Shown here piece by piece: positions 1-6,889 of a DNA stretch of 9,987 nucleotides. Source of the stretch: an uncultured Mollicutes bacterium (GTDB lineage: Bacteria; Bacillota_I; Bacilli_A; UBA3375); NCBI GenBank assembly GCA_947313935.1, contig CAMZNW010000091.1, positions 1 through 9,987 on the forward strand, written 5' to 3'. Each line of letters starts with the position of its first letter. Within the stretch, counting starts at the first letter, position 1. The notes under the pieces are model-generated. The model ran no database searches and had not been told where the DNA came from. It saw only the letters and a program-made list of their open reading frames with translations. The translations under genes were made by a program, and so were the position numbers.

Positions 1-368
1 GTACAACAATCTAAAATATCTAATTCGATTCCTTTTATATAATTTTCTTTAATAAACTTGATTGTCGCATAAACTAATTCTTCTGATTCAATTCGTGGTA
101 TTAAACAATCTGAATTAACGTAAATTTTTTCACCATAAAAATATTCAAATCCAATTATATATGCTAAAGGTTTTTCTTTTTTGATTACTTCTGTTAATAA
201 ATCTTTAAATTCTTTTTCTAATTTAGAAGTTACAGGTGTATTAGCTACTACTATTTCATTAAAAGGTGCTTTAAACACATATTCAATCATTAAATTAATA
301 CTACTTTGAGGTAAACTAACTTTTTCTAATTCAACTTGTGCTAAATACAATGATGATGATAATTCCAT
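1..368 (-). CDS. prmC: Peptide chain release factor N5-glutamine methyltransferase PrmC (partial, N-terminal part)
   Basis: The first 122 codons of PrmC (HemK) are present; the gene continues past the left edge. The enzyme uses S-adenosylmethionine to methylate the glutamine of the GGQ motif in release factors 1 and 2, in the cytoplasm. The visible part covers the helical N-terminal substrate-binding domain and the start of the methyltransferase fold. The family signature LIPRIESEEL (usually LIPRPETEEL) lies at about residues 86-95. The sequence ILDCC at the window edge is the beginning of SAM motif I, normally LDLGTGSG. Its ATG (366-368) shares one base with the prfA stop codon (TAATG), so the two genes are probably translationally coupled. 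The GGAG just before the prfA stop serves as ribosome binding site. The prfA-prmC order is the standard one in Bacillota. Confidence 0.93.
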   Translation of the reverse strand, partial: MELSSSLYLAQVELEKVSLPQSSINLMIEYVFKAPFNEIVVANTPVTSKLEKEFKDLLTEVIKKEKPLAYIIGFEYFYGEKIYVNSDCLIPRIESEELVYATIKFIKENYIKGIELDILDCC

Positions 369-1432
369 TATTCTCCTTGCATACGTTGTAATTGATCTTC
401 AATAATTAAAGCATCAATTATTTCACCCATTTTACCATCCATTACCTGATCTAATTTATTTAATGTTAAACCGATACGGTGATCTGTTACTCGATTTTGT
501 GGATAGTTATATGTTCTTATTTTTTCTGAACGTGAACCTGAGCCTAATTTAGATTTTCTTTCACTATCATTTTCAGATTGTTGAGTATACAAATAATGAT
601 CATATAATTTAGCTGCTAATACTTTCATGGCTTTTTCTCTATTTTGAATTTGACTTCGTTGATCTTGTGAGGTTACAACAATTCCAGTTGGTACATGTGT
701 AATTCTAACAGCTGAATCTGTCGTATTAACACTTTGACCACCAGCACCACTTGAACGATATACATCAATCTTAATATCTGCATCTTTAATATTTACTTCT
801 ACTGCTTCAACTTCTGGCATTACTACTACTGTCGCCGTTGAAGTGTGAACTCGACCTTGAGATTCCGTTAATGGAACCCTTTGTACTCGATGTGAACCTG
901 ATTCAAATTTTAATTTACTAAATACATTTTCGCCTTTAATTAATATAGAAATTAAAGAAAAACCTCCACCTTCATTAACATTTGATTCCATAATTTCAGT
1001 TTTCCAACCAAGAATATCAAAATATTTAGAATACATTCTAAATAAATCACCAGCAAAAATGTTTGCTTCATCCCCACCAGCTGCACCTCGAATTTCTAAA
1101 ATAGCATTTTTTCCATCATTAGGATCTTTTGGTAATAACATTATTTTTAATTCTTCTTCAAATTTTGTTAATTTAGCTTCATTTTCTAAAATAGTTTCAT
1201 TAAACATTGCTTTCATTTCTTGTTCTTCTTCTATTTTTATTAATTCTTTTGCATCATTTATTTCGTTAATTACCATATTATACTCTTTAAACATTTTAAT
1301 AATTGGTGTAAGCTCTTTTAATTCTTTTCCATATTCTGCCATTTTATTATAATCTTGTAATACATCAGGATCAGATAATTTATTTTGCACTTCTTCAAAT
1401 TTTAAAACTAATTTTTGTAATTTTTCAAACAT
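368..1432 (-). CDS. prfA: Peptide chain release factor 1 (RF1)
   Basis: RF1 recognises UAA and UAG in the ribosomal A site and triggers peptide release. The protein has 354 residues, the usual family length. A charged helical N-terminal domain covers about residues 1-100. The codon-recognition PxT motif appears as PLT at 187-189, after HRVQRV. The catalytic GGQ is at 231-233 in the context SSGAGGQSVNTTDSA. I chose the ATG at 1432 because AGGAG lies five bases upstream and MFEKLQKL matches the family start. An in-frame ATG at 1453 would add seven residues, but it lies in the rpmE terminator hairpin and lacks a ribosome site. No promoter is recognisable between the terminator and the start, so expression probably depends on read-through from the ribosomal operon or a promoter inside it. 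Several genes here end in TAA or TAG, the RF1 codons. Confidence 0.97.
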   Translation of the reverse strand: MFEKLQKLVLKFEEVQNKLSDPDVLQDYNKMAEYGKELKELTPIIKMFKEYNMVINEINDAKELIKIEEEQEMKAMFNETILENEAKLTKFEEELKIMLLPKDPNDGKNAILEIRGAAGGDEANIFAGDLFRMYSKYFDILGWKTEIMESNVNEGGGFSLISILIKGENVFSKLKFESGSHRVQRVPLTESQGRVHTSTATVVVMPEVEAVEVNIKDADIKIDVYRSSGAGGQSVNTTDSAVRITHVPTGIVVTSQDQRSQIQNREKAMKVLAAKLYDHYLYTQQSENDSERKSKLGSGSRSEKIRTYNYPQNRVTDHRIGLTLNKLDQVMDGKMGEIIDALIIEDQLQRMQGE

Positions 1433-1451
1433 AAAATCTCCTTTATAAAAC

Positions 1452-1475
1452 AAAAAATAGGCTTTGCCTATTTTT
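1452..1475 (-). terminator. Rho-independent terminator after rpmE
   Basis: A 10-bp perfect stem pairs 1453-1462 with 1466-1475 around a 3-base loop. Its loop-proximal half is the GC-rich AUAGGC/GCCUAU. On the minus strand the 3' side runs into six U (1457-1452). It sits 13 bases past the rpmE stop and about 20 bases before the prfA start, so it ends or attenuates the rplM-rpsI-rpmE transcript. Confidence 0.85.
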
Positions 1476-1488
1476 GTGAACTATACTA

Positions 1489-1686
1489 TTAAAGTCCGAA
1501 TTTTTTATTAAATTTGTCAACACGACCTGCTGAATTAACTCGTTTAGTTTTTCCAGTATATGCAGGATGACAAGCACTACAAGCTTCTAAATTAATATTT
1601 TTTTTAGTAGATTGTACTACAAATTCATTACCACATGAACATTTAACTTGAGCTTCAATATAATCTGCATGTATTTCTTTTTTCAT
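1489..1686 (-). CDS. rpmE: 50S ribosomal protein L31, zinc-binding (C+) type
   Basis: L31 is a small protein of the large subunit that helps bridge to the small subunit. The 65-residue protein has the C+ form's metal-binding cysteines: Cys16 and Cys18 (KCSCGN) and Cys36 and Cys39 (ACSACHPAYTGK). It is therefore the zinc-containing form, not the cysteine-free paralogue made under zinc limitation. Length and the ending RVDKFNKKFGL fit the family. I chose the ATG at 1686 because GGAGGTAAT directly precedes it; the longer open frame upstream lies in rpsI and is not L31-like. It lies 25 bases downstream of rpsI and is the last gene before the terminator. L31 next to prfA is common in Bacillota, but direct fusion to the rplM-rpsI unit is less usual. 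Confidence 0.96.
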   Translation of the reverse strand: MKKEIHADYIEAQVKCSCGNEFVVQSTKKNINLEACSACHPAYTGKTKRVNSAGRVDKFNKKFGL

Positions 1687-1711
1687 ATTACCTCCAATAA
1701 TTATTATAATC

Positions 1712-2101
1712 TTAACGTTTAGAAAATTGAGGTGCTCTACGTGCTGCTTTAAGACCATATTTTTTACGTTCTTTAACGCGTGCATCACGTGTTACCATAC
1801 CAGCTGGTTTTAAAATACGACGATATTCAGCATCTGCTTCCATTAAAGCACGAGTAATTCCTAAACGAATTGCACCTGCTTGACCTGAAAAACCTCCACC
1901 TTTTGCATTAACAAAAATATCAAATTTATCAACTGTATCAGTTAATACTAATGGTTGTTTTAAATCAATTAATAAAATACCACTTGGCATATATTCTGAA
2001 ACTTCAATACCATTTACAATGATTTTACCAGTTCCATCAGTCATTCGTACAGATGCAACTGAAGATTTACGACGACCAGTTCCCATATAAAATTTTTTCA
2101 T
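1712..2101 (-). CDS. rpsI: 30S ribosomal protein S9
   Basis: S9 sits in the head of the small subunit, and its basic C-terminal tail reaches toward the P-site tRNA. The 129-residue protein matches the family end to end. GTGRRKSSVA is near the N-terminus, GGGFSGQAGAIRLGITRAL is in the centre, and DARVKERKKYG leads to the conserved terminal QFSKR. The start at 2101 has GGAG upstream and gives the usual short N-terminus. It follows rplM after eight bases, the near-universal L13-S9 pair, so it should be co-transcribed from the promoter at 2623-2651 and share its leader regulation. Confidence 0.98.
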   Translation of the reverse strand: MKKFYMGTGRRKSSVASVRMTDGTGKIIVNGIEVSEYMPSGILLIDLKQPLVLTDTVDKFDIFVNAKGGGFSGQAGAIRLGITRALMEADAEYRRILKPAGMVTRDARVKERKKYGLKAARRAPQFSKR

Positions 2102-2109
2102 AGTTTCTC

Positions 2110-2550
2110 CTATCCTTTTAATATATATTCTTTTGGTTTCTGTGCTACATGTGGATGAATATCACCTTTATAAATATATAAATTACGATACATTTGACGA
2201 CCTAATTTAGTTTTAGGTAACATCCCTTTTATAGCTTTTTCTAAAATACGTTCTGGAGCACGAGCCATTAATTTTTCAGCTGTTTCCTCTTTTAAACCAC
2301 CTGGATGATTTGTATGTCGATAATAAATTTTATTACTTAATTTGTTACCTGTAAAAATGACTTTTTCTGCATTAATAATAACTACAAAATCTCCACAATC
2401 AACATGTGGTGTAAATGTTGGTTTATGTTTCCCTCTTAATATTGCAGCAACTTCTGAAGCTAAACGACCAACTGTTTTTCCTGTTGCATCAATTATTAAC
2501 CATTCACGATTTAATGACTCTTTATTAGCCATATATGTATTTTTCATCAT
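2110..2550 (-). CDS. rplM: 50S ribosomal protein L13
   Basis: L13 is an early-assembly protein of the large subunit. The 146-residue product has the family motifs: WLIIDATGKTVGRLASEVA near the N-terminus, RGKHKPTFTPHVDCGD, IYYRHTNHPGGLK, and the C-terminal KGMLPKTKLGRQMYRNL. Two adjacent ATG codons (2550 and 2547) can both serve. AAGGAG ends seven bases before the first, so I chose 2550; the real N-terminus may be one residue shorter. The gene ends in TAG. It is first in rplM-rpsI-rpmE, behind a strong promoter and a structured leader that is probably an L13-binding autoregulatory element. Confidence 0.98.
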   Translation of the reverse strand: MMKNTYMANKESLNREWLIIDATGKTVGRLASEVAAILRGKHKPTFTPHVDCGDFVVIINAEKVIFTGNKLSNKIYYRHTNHPGGLKEETAEKLMARAPERILEKAIKGMLPKTKLGRQMYRNLYIYKGDIHPHVAQKPKEYILKG

Positions 2551-2569
2551 AATACGTCTCCTTAAATAT

Positions 2570-2616
2570 TTTACTTATAGATTACTTTACGGGGCTTTCT
2601 ATAGTAGGTAAACGCC
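2570..2616 (-). ncRNA. Candidate L13 leader (autoregulatory 5' UTR structure of rplM)
   Basis: The predicted transcript starts near 2616 (about seven bases below the -10 box) with GGCGUUUACC and runs about 65 bases to the rplM ATG. Two complementary pairs are visible. UUUAC (2612-2608) can pair with GUAAA (2590-2586). UAUAGA (2603-2598) can pair with UCUAUA (2581-2576). They interleave, so they would form a pseudoknot or two alternative folds; a GGC/GCC pair (2616-2614 with 2595-2593) can also close the first part. Position, size and structure fit the L13 leader known from Bacillota (Rfam family L13_leader), in which excess L13 is thought to repress its own operon. Assignment to that family is from context and memory, not a model search. 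Confidence 0.65.
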
Positions 2617-2622
2617 AATATA

Positions 2623-2651
2623 ATTATAACCTTTTTATTGTAATTTGTCAA
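2623..2651 (-). promoter_or_regulatory. Sigma-A promoter of the rplM-rpsI-rpmE operon
   Basis: A consensus -35 box TTGACA (2651-2646) and a consensus -10 box TATAAT (2628-2623) are separated by exactly 17 bases. The predicted start is near 2616, at the first G of the structured leader. This is the best promoter in the window, as expected for ribosomal proteins. It begins only about 20 bases past the stop codon of the YhgE-like gene. Confidence 0.92.
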
Positions 2652-2672
2652 ATAAAAACTATATAATTAACT

Positions 2673-4361
2673 TTATTTTTCAAAAATATTATATTTTTTT
2701 ACATAAACCCATATAATCAATAGTAATGCCACTATTAATCCCAAAAATATAAATACTTGGTTTAAAATATGCGCATCCGAAACAAATAATATTTCTCGAT
2801 ATTTAACAACACTATATGACATAGGTAAAAATGGATTAATCATTCTAAAAAATGTAGGTGCTGTTTCAATCGGAAATGTACCGGCACTTGCTCCTAATTG
2901 TAATATTAATAAAACAAATACTATAAATTTACCAATATCTTTTAAGATTAAAGTTAAAATAAGTGCTAATACTATAAAAAATAAGGACAATACAAATGAA
3001 TAAATTATAAACATAATTGGATGAATAAAATGTAACCCATTAATTTTAATTAATAATGCATATAATACCGCTACCTGTCCAATTGCAAACATTCCATAAA
3101 ATAGAAGCATTTTTCTAAGAGTTAAATTTTTCATTTCTTTTTGTAGTTCTTCAAAAGGTAATACTGTCATAAGAATTAAAGCACCTACAAATAATGATAA
3201 TGAAATGAAAAATGCTGCTAATCCTTCACCATATGTTTCAACTTTATTTTCACGATTTGTATCAAAAATAACGGGAGTTGCAAAAAATGTAACAATATTA
3301 TTTAAATTACCTTCTAAAGTTAACTTTTTATGTAATAAATCACTTTGATTTATTTCTCTTTGGATTTCATCTATATTTATTGAATATGCTTTTACTTCTT
3401 TAATATATTGATCAACTATATCTTCAATTTTTTTTATTTGTTTATCTATATCTCCACTTAATTGTTCTTGGTTAATTTCCGGTATTAGTTTTTTAGAATC
3501 TTGTATTTTATTTATTTGCAATTGTATATTATTTAAATTTCCTTCTATTTTATCTAATATCATTAAAATTCTTTTATTTTTAGTAACAGATAATATTTCT
3601 TTTTTTATTTTTGTGAAATTATCCACTACTTTTTTAAAATTGATATTAATATTATTGATTTCACTATTTATATCACTATTTATTTTATTGATTTTTTTAT
3701 TTAACGAAGCACTTGCCATTGATGCATCTAACTTGGTATCTTTTTTAGCTTTTTCATATTCATTTTGACTAATTTCTATTTGATTTAGTAAATTACCTTG
3801 AATTTGGTCAATTGAATCGTTAGTTTCTTCAATAAAATTAGAAATACTTTCATTGTATTTATTAATTGTATCAATTGACACTCCTAATTGTTTTAAACTT
3901 AATTGTAAATAATTAGTAACTATTCCTTGATTAATTTCACTCCCCATTTGAATTAAAGCTTCTTGTGCAATTGAGGCAAATATATAATTTTTAGATTCAT
4001 CTACTTCAACTTTAATTATTGCTTGTTTATAATCTTCATTTGTAAAATCTATAATATGCTTAGAAAAATCTTTTGGAATAACTATCTCCATAAAAAAATT
4101 ATCATAACTAAATTTTTTTGCATTAATTTGAGTAAATTTAAATGCATTAGATTTAATTAATTTATCAGTTACATCTTGTCCAACATTTACTACATCATTA
4201 TCGATTTTAAAACCTTGGTCATTATTTATTATTGCGACTGGTATTTTATTCATATTCCCATATGGATCTGAATTAGATGATAGATACACTACTGTATATA
4301 AAGATGGTATTAAGAATAATGTTATTATTTTTGCATAAAACATAAATTTATTTTTTTTCAT
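2673..4361 (-). CDS. YhgE/Pip family membrane protein (ABC-2 exporter-like fold)
   Basis: The 562-residue membrane protein has one N-terminal transmembrane segment (about 10-28). An extracytoplasmic region follows, with the family's N-terminal block: DPYGN at 32-36, PVAIINNDQG at 41-50 and IPKDFS at 95-100. Residues about 165-350 are polar, rich in Asn, Ile and Lys, and probably coiled coil. Five more membrane segments lie near 381-400, 420-438, 446-470, 478-498 and 533-553. The signature GTFPIETAPTFFRMINPFLPMSYSV at 494-518 is typical of YhgE/Pip. Lactococcal Pip is a phage receptor and EsaA of type VII secretion is related; most members have no known substrate. It is shorter than typical YhgE or Pip because the central domain is reduced. 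AGGAG precedes the ATG. It stands alone, with no ATPase or type VII genes nearby. No terminator is visible after it. Confidence 0.85.
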   Translation of the reverse strand: MKKNKFMFYAKIITLFLIPSLYTVVYLSSNSDPYGNMNKIPVAIINNDQGFKIDNDVVNVGQDVTDKLIKSNAFKFTQINAKKFSYDNFFMEIVIPKDFSKHIIDFTNEDYKQAIIKVEVDESKNYIFASIAQEALIQMGSEINQGIVTNYLQLSLKQLGVSIDTINKYNESISNFIEETNDSIDQIQGNLLNQIEISQNEYEKAKKDTKLDASMASASLNKKINKINSDINSEINNININFKKVVDNFTKIKKEILSVTKNKRILMILDKIEGNLNNIQLQINKIQDSKKLIPEINQEQLSGDIDKQIKKIEDIVDQYIKEVKAYSINIDEIQREINQSDLLHKKLTLEGNLNNIVTFFATPVIFDTNRENKVETYGEGLAAFFISLSLFVGALILMTVLPFEELQKEMKNLTLRKMLLFYGMFAIGQVAVLYALLIKINGLHFIHPIMFIIYSFVLSLFFIVLALILTLILKDIGKFIVFVLLILQLGASAGTFPIETAPTFFRMINPFLPMSYSVVKYREILFVSDAHILNQVFIFLGLIVALLLIIWVYVKKYNIFEK

Positions 4362-4378
4362 TTTACTCCTCTTTTAAT

Positions 4379-4387
4379 ATTATAACA
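4379..4387 (-). promoter_or_regulatory. Possible extended -10 promoter of the YhgE-like gene
   Basis: TGTTATAAT reads as an extended -10 element (TG, one base, TATAAT). No good -35 box lies 16-18 bases upstream. The start would fall near 4372, leaving a leader of only about ten bases that barely contains the ribosome site, so the true start may lie further upstream, for example below a second TATAAT at 4407-4402. Confidence 0.45.
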
Positions 4388-4416
4388 TATTAAAATTTAT
4401 TATTATACTTCATACT

Positions 4417-4447
4417 AAAAAAGTATAACTAAATTTTAGTTATACTT
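4417..4447 (-). terminator. Rho-independent terminator of the hydrolase/PTS operon
   Basis: A perfect 13-bp inverted repeat (4421-4433 with 4435-4447) lies ten bases past the IIB stop codon. In practice it folds with a few bases in the loop. On the minus strand it continues into a run of six U (4422-4417). The stem is AT-rich with four G-C pairs. It separates the PTS operon from the YhgE-like gene. Confidence 0.85.
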
Positions 4448-4457
4448 AATAACATAT

Positions 4458-4919
4458 TTATAAAATAATAATTCCATCTTGCGGAGTTTGTTGTACCGTT
4501 ACTTTTACCCCTTTTTCTTTCAACTTATCAATATATTCTTGATCTTCAGCATTTAAATATATCCCCTTATATATTTCATTTGGATTCTCATCCTTTTTCG
4601 AAATATTTCCAATATTAATTGCTTCCATTTCATAACCTGCCATATATAATTCATAAGCATCTTTAACACATTTAATTACCATCAAAACAACATCTGCTTC
4701 ATATTGATTATTTTTAATACGATCAACTGCTTTTTCTGTAGTTAATACTGATAATTTCATTGTTGTTGGTGTTGCCATGCGTAACATTTGTTTTGTAAAT
4801 TCATCCCCATTTGCATGATTGTTTACAACCATTATACGTGTCGCACGTAATGAATTACTCCAAAATGATGCTACTTGTCCATGAACTAATCGTTCATCTA
4901 TTCTTATATGTTTTATCAT
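4458..4919 (-). CDS. PTS mannose/fructose/sorbose-family IIB component
   Basis: IIB is the cytoplasmic phosphocarrier that takes phosphate from IIA and passes it to the sugar as it crosses IIC/IID. The 153-residue protein has the family N-terminus IRIDERLVHGQVASFW, with the phosphorylated histidine at residue 13. The ending VQQTPQDGIIIL is also family-like. The start at 4919 is supported by AGGAG four bases upstream. It is the last gene of the operon, ten bases after IID, and ends just before a strong terminator. A separate IIB (not fused to IIA, as in E. coli ManX) is usual in Bacillota. The sequence does not tell which member of the mannose, fructose, sorbose or amino-sugar group is transported. 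Confidence 0.93.
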   Translation of the reverse strand: MIKHIRIDERLVHGQVASFWSNSLRATRIMVVNNHANGDEFTKQMLRMATPTTMKLSVLTTEKAVDRIKNNQYEADVVLMVIKCVKDAYELYMAGYEMEAINIGNISKKDENPNEIYKGIYLNAEDQEYIDKLKEKGVKVTVQQTPQDGIIIL

Positions 4920-4929
4920 CTATCTCCTT

Positions 4930-5730
4930 TTATACTAAAATTCCAAATGCACCTAATGCTGTTGCTATTACTAAAGTTGCTAATAATAAACGTGTTGAAT
5001 TCATTTTTTTTAGTCCCAATGACCAATATGCTAATAAAACCGTTACTAAAGATAACATACCTGGTACAATACTATTTATTGTATTATTTAAATCAATTTT
5101 AACTTCACCAATCATTAAATCATTTGTTAAAGTAACATTAACCATTGTCGCTGCTAAACCACCAATTACAATTAACCCAAAAATATAACCAAATTTTTTT
5201 ATCATTTCAAATTCATTAGCATATTTAACAAACATATCTTGTCCTAAATTATGTCCTAAATTAAATAATTTGTAACGTAATACCATTAATGGTATTGCAT
5301 AAAATAAAGCTGGAATAAATGCCGATATAAATGCAAAACTACTTCCAGATAAAGCTAAAGTACCTGTAATTGCAAATACAATCGAACCCCAAACAGCTAC
5401 TATTAAAGTATCTCCTAAAGAAGATAAAGGTCCCATTAATGATAATTTTAAACTACGAATAGCTTCAAAATCTCCTGGTAATTGTTCTTCTAAAGCAACA
5501 TTTGCACCCATAATTGTTGTACTAGTATGTGGATTACAATTATAAAAATCCATATATACTTCTAATGCTTCTGCTTTTTCTTCTAAAGTATGATAATTTT
5601 TTTCTATTATTGGAGACATTGCTGCTGCATAACCTAATCCTTGCATTACTTGATAATTCCATCCTAATTGTAATTCAAAAGACTTTAAATATATTTTATT
5701 TAATTCTTTTTTAGTTAATTGGTTAGTCAT
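4930..5730 (-). CDS. PTS mannose/fructose/sorbose-family IID component
   Basis: IID is the second membrane subunit of mannose-type permeases and works with IIC. The 266-residue product begins with a long amphipathic cytoplasmic part containing QLGWNYQVMQGLGYAAAM, then YMDFYNCNPHTSTTIMGA and LKLSLMGPLSSLGDTL, all typical of the family. The C-terminal half is hydrophobic, ending in a membrane segment and ALGAFGILV. I chose the ATG at 5730 because GGAGG lies eight bases upstream; an upstream in-frame ATG at 5745 would add five residues. The chosen start overlaps the last eight bases of IIC, which suggests translational coupling and fixed subunit ratios. Confidence 0.94.
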   Translation of the reverse strand: MTNQLTKKELNKIYLKSFELQLGWNYQVMQGLGYAAAMSPIIEKNYHTLEEKAEALEVYMDFYNCNPHTSTTIMGANVALEEQLPGDFEAIRSLKLSLMGPLSSLGDTLIVAVWGSIVFAITGTLALSGSSFAFISAFIPALFYAIPLMVLRYKLFNLGHNLGQDMFVKYANEFEMIKKFGYIFGLIVIGGLAATMVNVTLTNDLMIGEVKIDLNNTINSIVPGMLSLVTVLLAYWSLGLKKMNSTRLLLATLVIATALGAFGILV

Positions 5731-6514
5731 CAATCTCTCCTCCAAAATTATTATTTTGTGTATTATTTCCTTGTTCTAAACGTTCTTTATCACTACTATA
5801 CATAATAGCTACTAAAATAAAAGCCATTATTGTTACCATTAATAAATTCAACCCAAAAGCTGCACTTAAAAAGAAACCAAATAAGAAATAAACAAATAAT
5901 TTGTTAAATGGTAAATAACGTAATAATATTGCAATACCTACAACTGGTAGCATTCCTGCTGCAACACTAAGTCCATTTGTAATTGATTCAGGTATATCAC
6001 TAACAATTGCTTGCACTAAATCTACTCCAAATAATAAAGCAATTAATACTGGTACAGAGCGAGATAATCCCCATGCAAATATCCCCATTCGATTCATTTT
6101 TACTACACCTTGAACATTTCCAGCTTTTGCATGCTTAATTCCTTTTTGTAATACAAAAGTATTCCCCATACGACCAAAAATGTCTAATTGAGTCATTAAA
6201 ACTGCTACTGGAATTGCTAATGCTACCCCTTCTTGTGGATCAAGTCCACCAGCTATTGATAATGCTGTTCCAATTAAAGTTGCTGTAAAATAATCCGGAA
6301 CAGATGCTCCACCGTAAGTTGCAACTCCAAGCGAAACTAATTCAATTGTACCACCAATAAATATACCTGTTGCTATATCACCCATTATAAAACCAGTTAC
6401 AACTCCAACTGTCGTTGGACGACTAATTAAGTTTTGTCCATAAGATATTTGAATCGGTTGTTGAATAAAACTATAAATTGTTAATACTATAATTTGCCAA
6501 ACTTGAATATCCAT
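5723..6514 (-). CDS. PTS mannose/fructose/sorbose-family IIC component
   Basis: IIC is the main membrane subunit that forms the sugar path. The 263-residue protein is hydrophobic throughout, with several membrane segments. It carries the family's N-terminal block: a first helix with QQPIQISYGQNL, then RPTTVGVVTGFIMGD and GIFIGGTIELVSLGV, followed by GGASVPDYFTATLIGTALSI. GGAG lies four bases before the ATG. It follows IIA by nine bases and overlaps IID by eight. The C-terminal tail (after about residue 240) is polar and rich in Asn, Glu and Asp, ending in GGEIDD. Confidence 0.95.
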   Translation of the reverse strand: MDIQVWQIIVLTIYSFIQQPIQISYGQNLISRPTTVGVVTGFIMGDIATGIFIGGTIELVSLGVATYGGASVPDYFTATLIGTALSIAGGLDPQEGVALAIPVAVLMTQLDIFGRMGNTFVLQKGIKHAKAGNVQGVVKMNRMGIFAWGLSRSVPVLIALLFGVDLVQAIVSDIPESITNGLSVAAGMLPVVGIAILLRYLPFNKLFVYFLFGFFLSAAFGLNLLMVTIMAFILVAIMYSSDKERLEQGNNTQNNNFGGEIDD

Positions 6515-6523
6515 TTTTCTCCT

Positions 6524-6889
6524 TTATACGAATTCAATATATTCGTTTATTTTTCCTTTGATATCATCTATATTATCGTTATTTAAAAATACAACTTGAT
6601 TCATTACTTCAATTACAACTGGTAAATTAACACCTGCTAATAATTCACATTCATTTTCAAATTTATATTTAAATGCTACATTAAAAGGACTTCCACCTTT
6701 TAAATCAGTTAATATAATTGGATTTTTTGTAGTTATTTTATTAATTAATGCATCGTTTAAATCTTCAATCGACATATCTTTTGTAAAATTTATATAATCA
6801 ATATTTTCATTCTTACCCATTATCATAAATAATGAATTTACTATTTCTTGTGCCATTTTTCCATGACTCATCACAATTATTTGACGCAT
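6524..6889 (-). CDS. PTS mannose/fructose/sorbose-family IIA component
   Basis: IIA is the cytoplasmic domain that accepts phosphate from HPr. The 121-residue protein has the active-site histidine at residue 9 in IIVMSHGKMAQEIV, and ILTDLKGGSPFNVAFK, which matches the family's second conserved block around D-x-x-GG-[ST]-P. It is somewhat short for a IIA of this family, ending in NEYIEFV without a linker to IIB. Its ATG lies inside the end of the serine hydrolase gene (13-base overlap), with AGGAGA as ribosome site, so the two are translated from one message and probably coupled. Confidence 0.94.
   Translation of the reverse strand: MRQIIVMSHGKMAQEIVNSLFMIMGKNENIDYINFTKDMSIEDLNDALINKITTKNPIILTDLKGGSPFNVAFKYKFENECELLAGVNLPVVIEVMNQVVFLNNDNIDDIKGKINEYIEFV

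Noticed and set aside
866..874. PLT instead of PAT or PVT at the RF1 codon-recognition motif
   Set aside because: The middle residue of the PxT motif is variable among bacterial RF1 proteins, and the flanking HRVQRV and TES are normal, so altered stop recognition is not indicated.
1059..1352. Plus-strand open frame opposite prfA, 97 codons
   Set aside because: It is the antisense of the conserved RF1 coding sequence, lacks a ribosome site and gives a low-complexity Ser/Ile/Phe-rich product.
1433..1453. Upstream ATG of prfA adding seven residues
   Set aside because: It lies at the base of the rpmE terminator hairpin, has no Shine-Dalgarno site, and the added residues are not part of the RF1 family.
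4811..5188. Plus-strand open frames opposite IIB and IID
   Set aside because: They cross the IIB/IID junction on the wrong strand, have no ribosome site and match no family; the minus-strand genes are clearly real.
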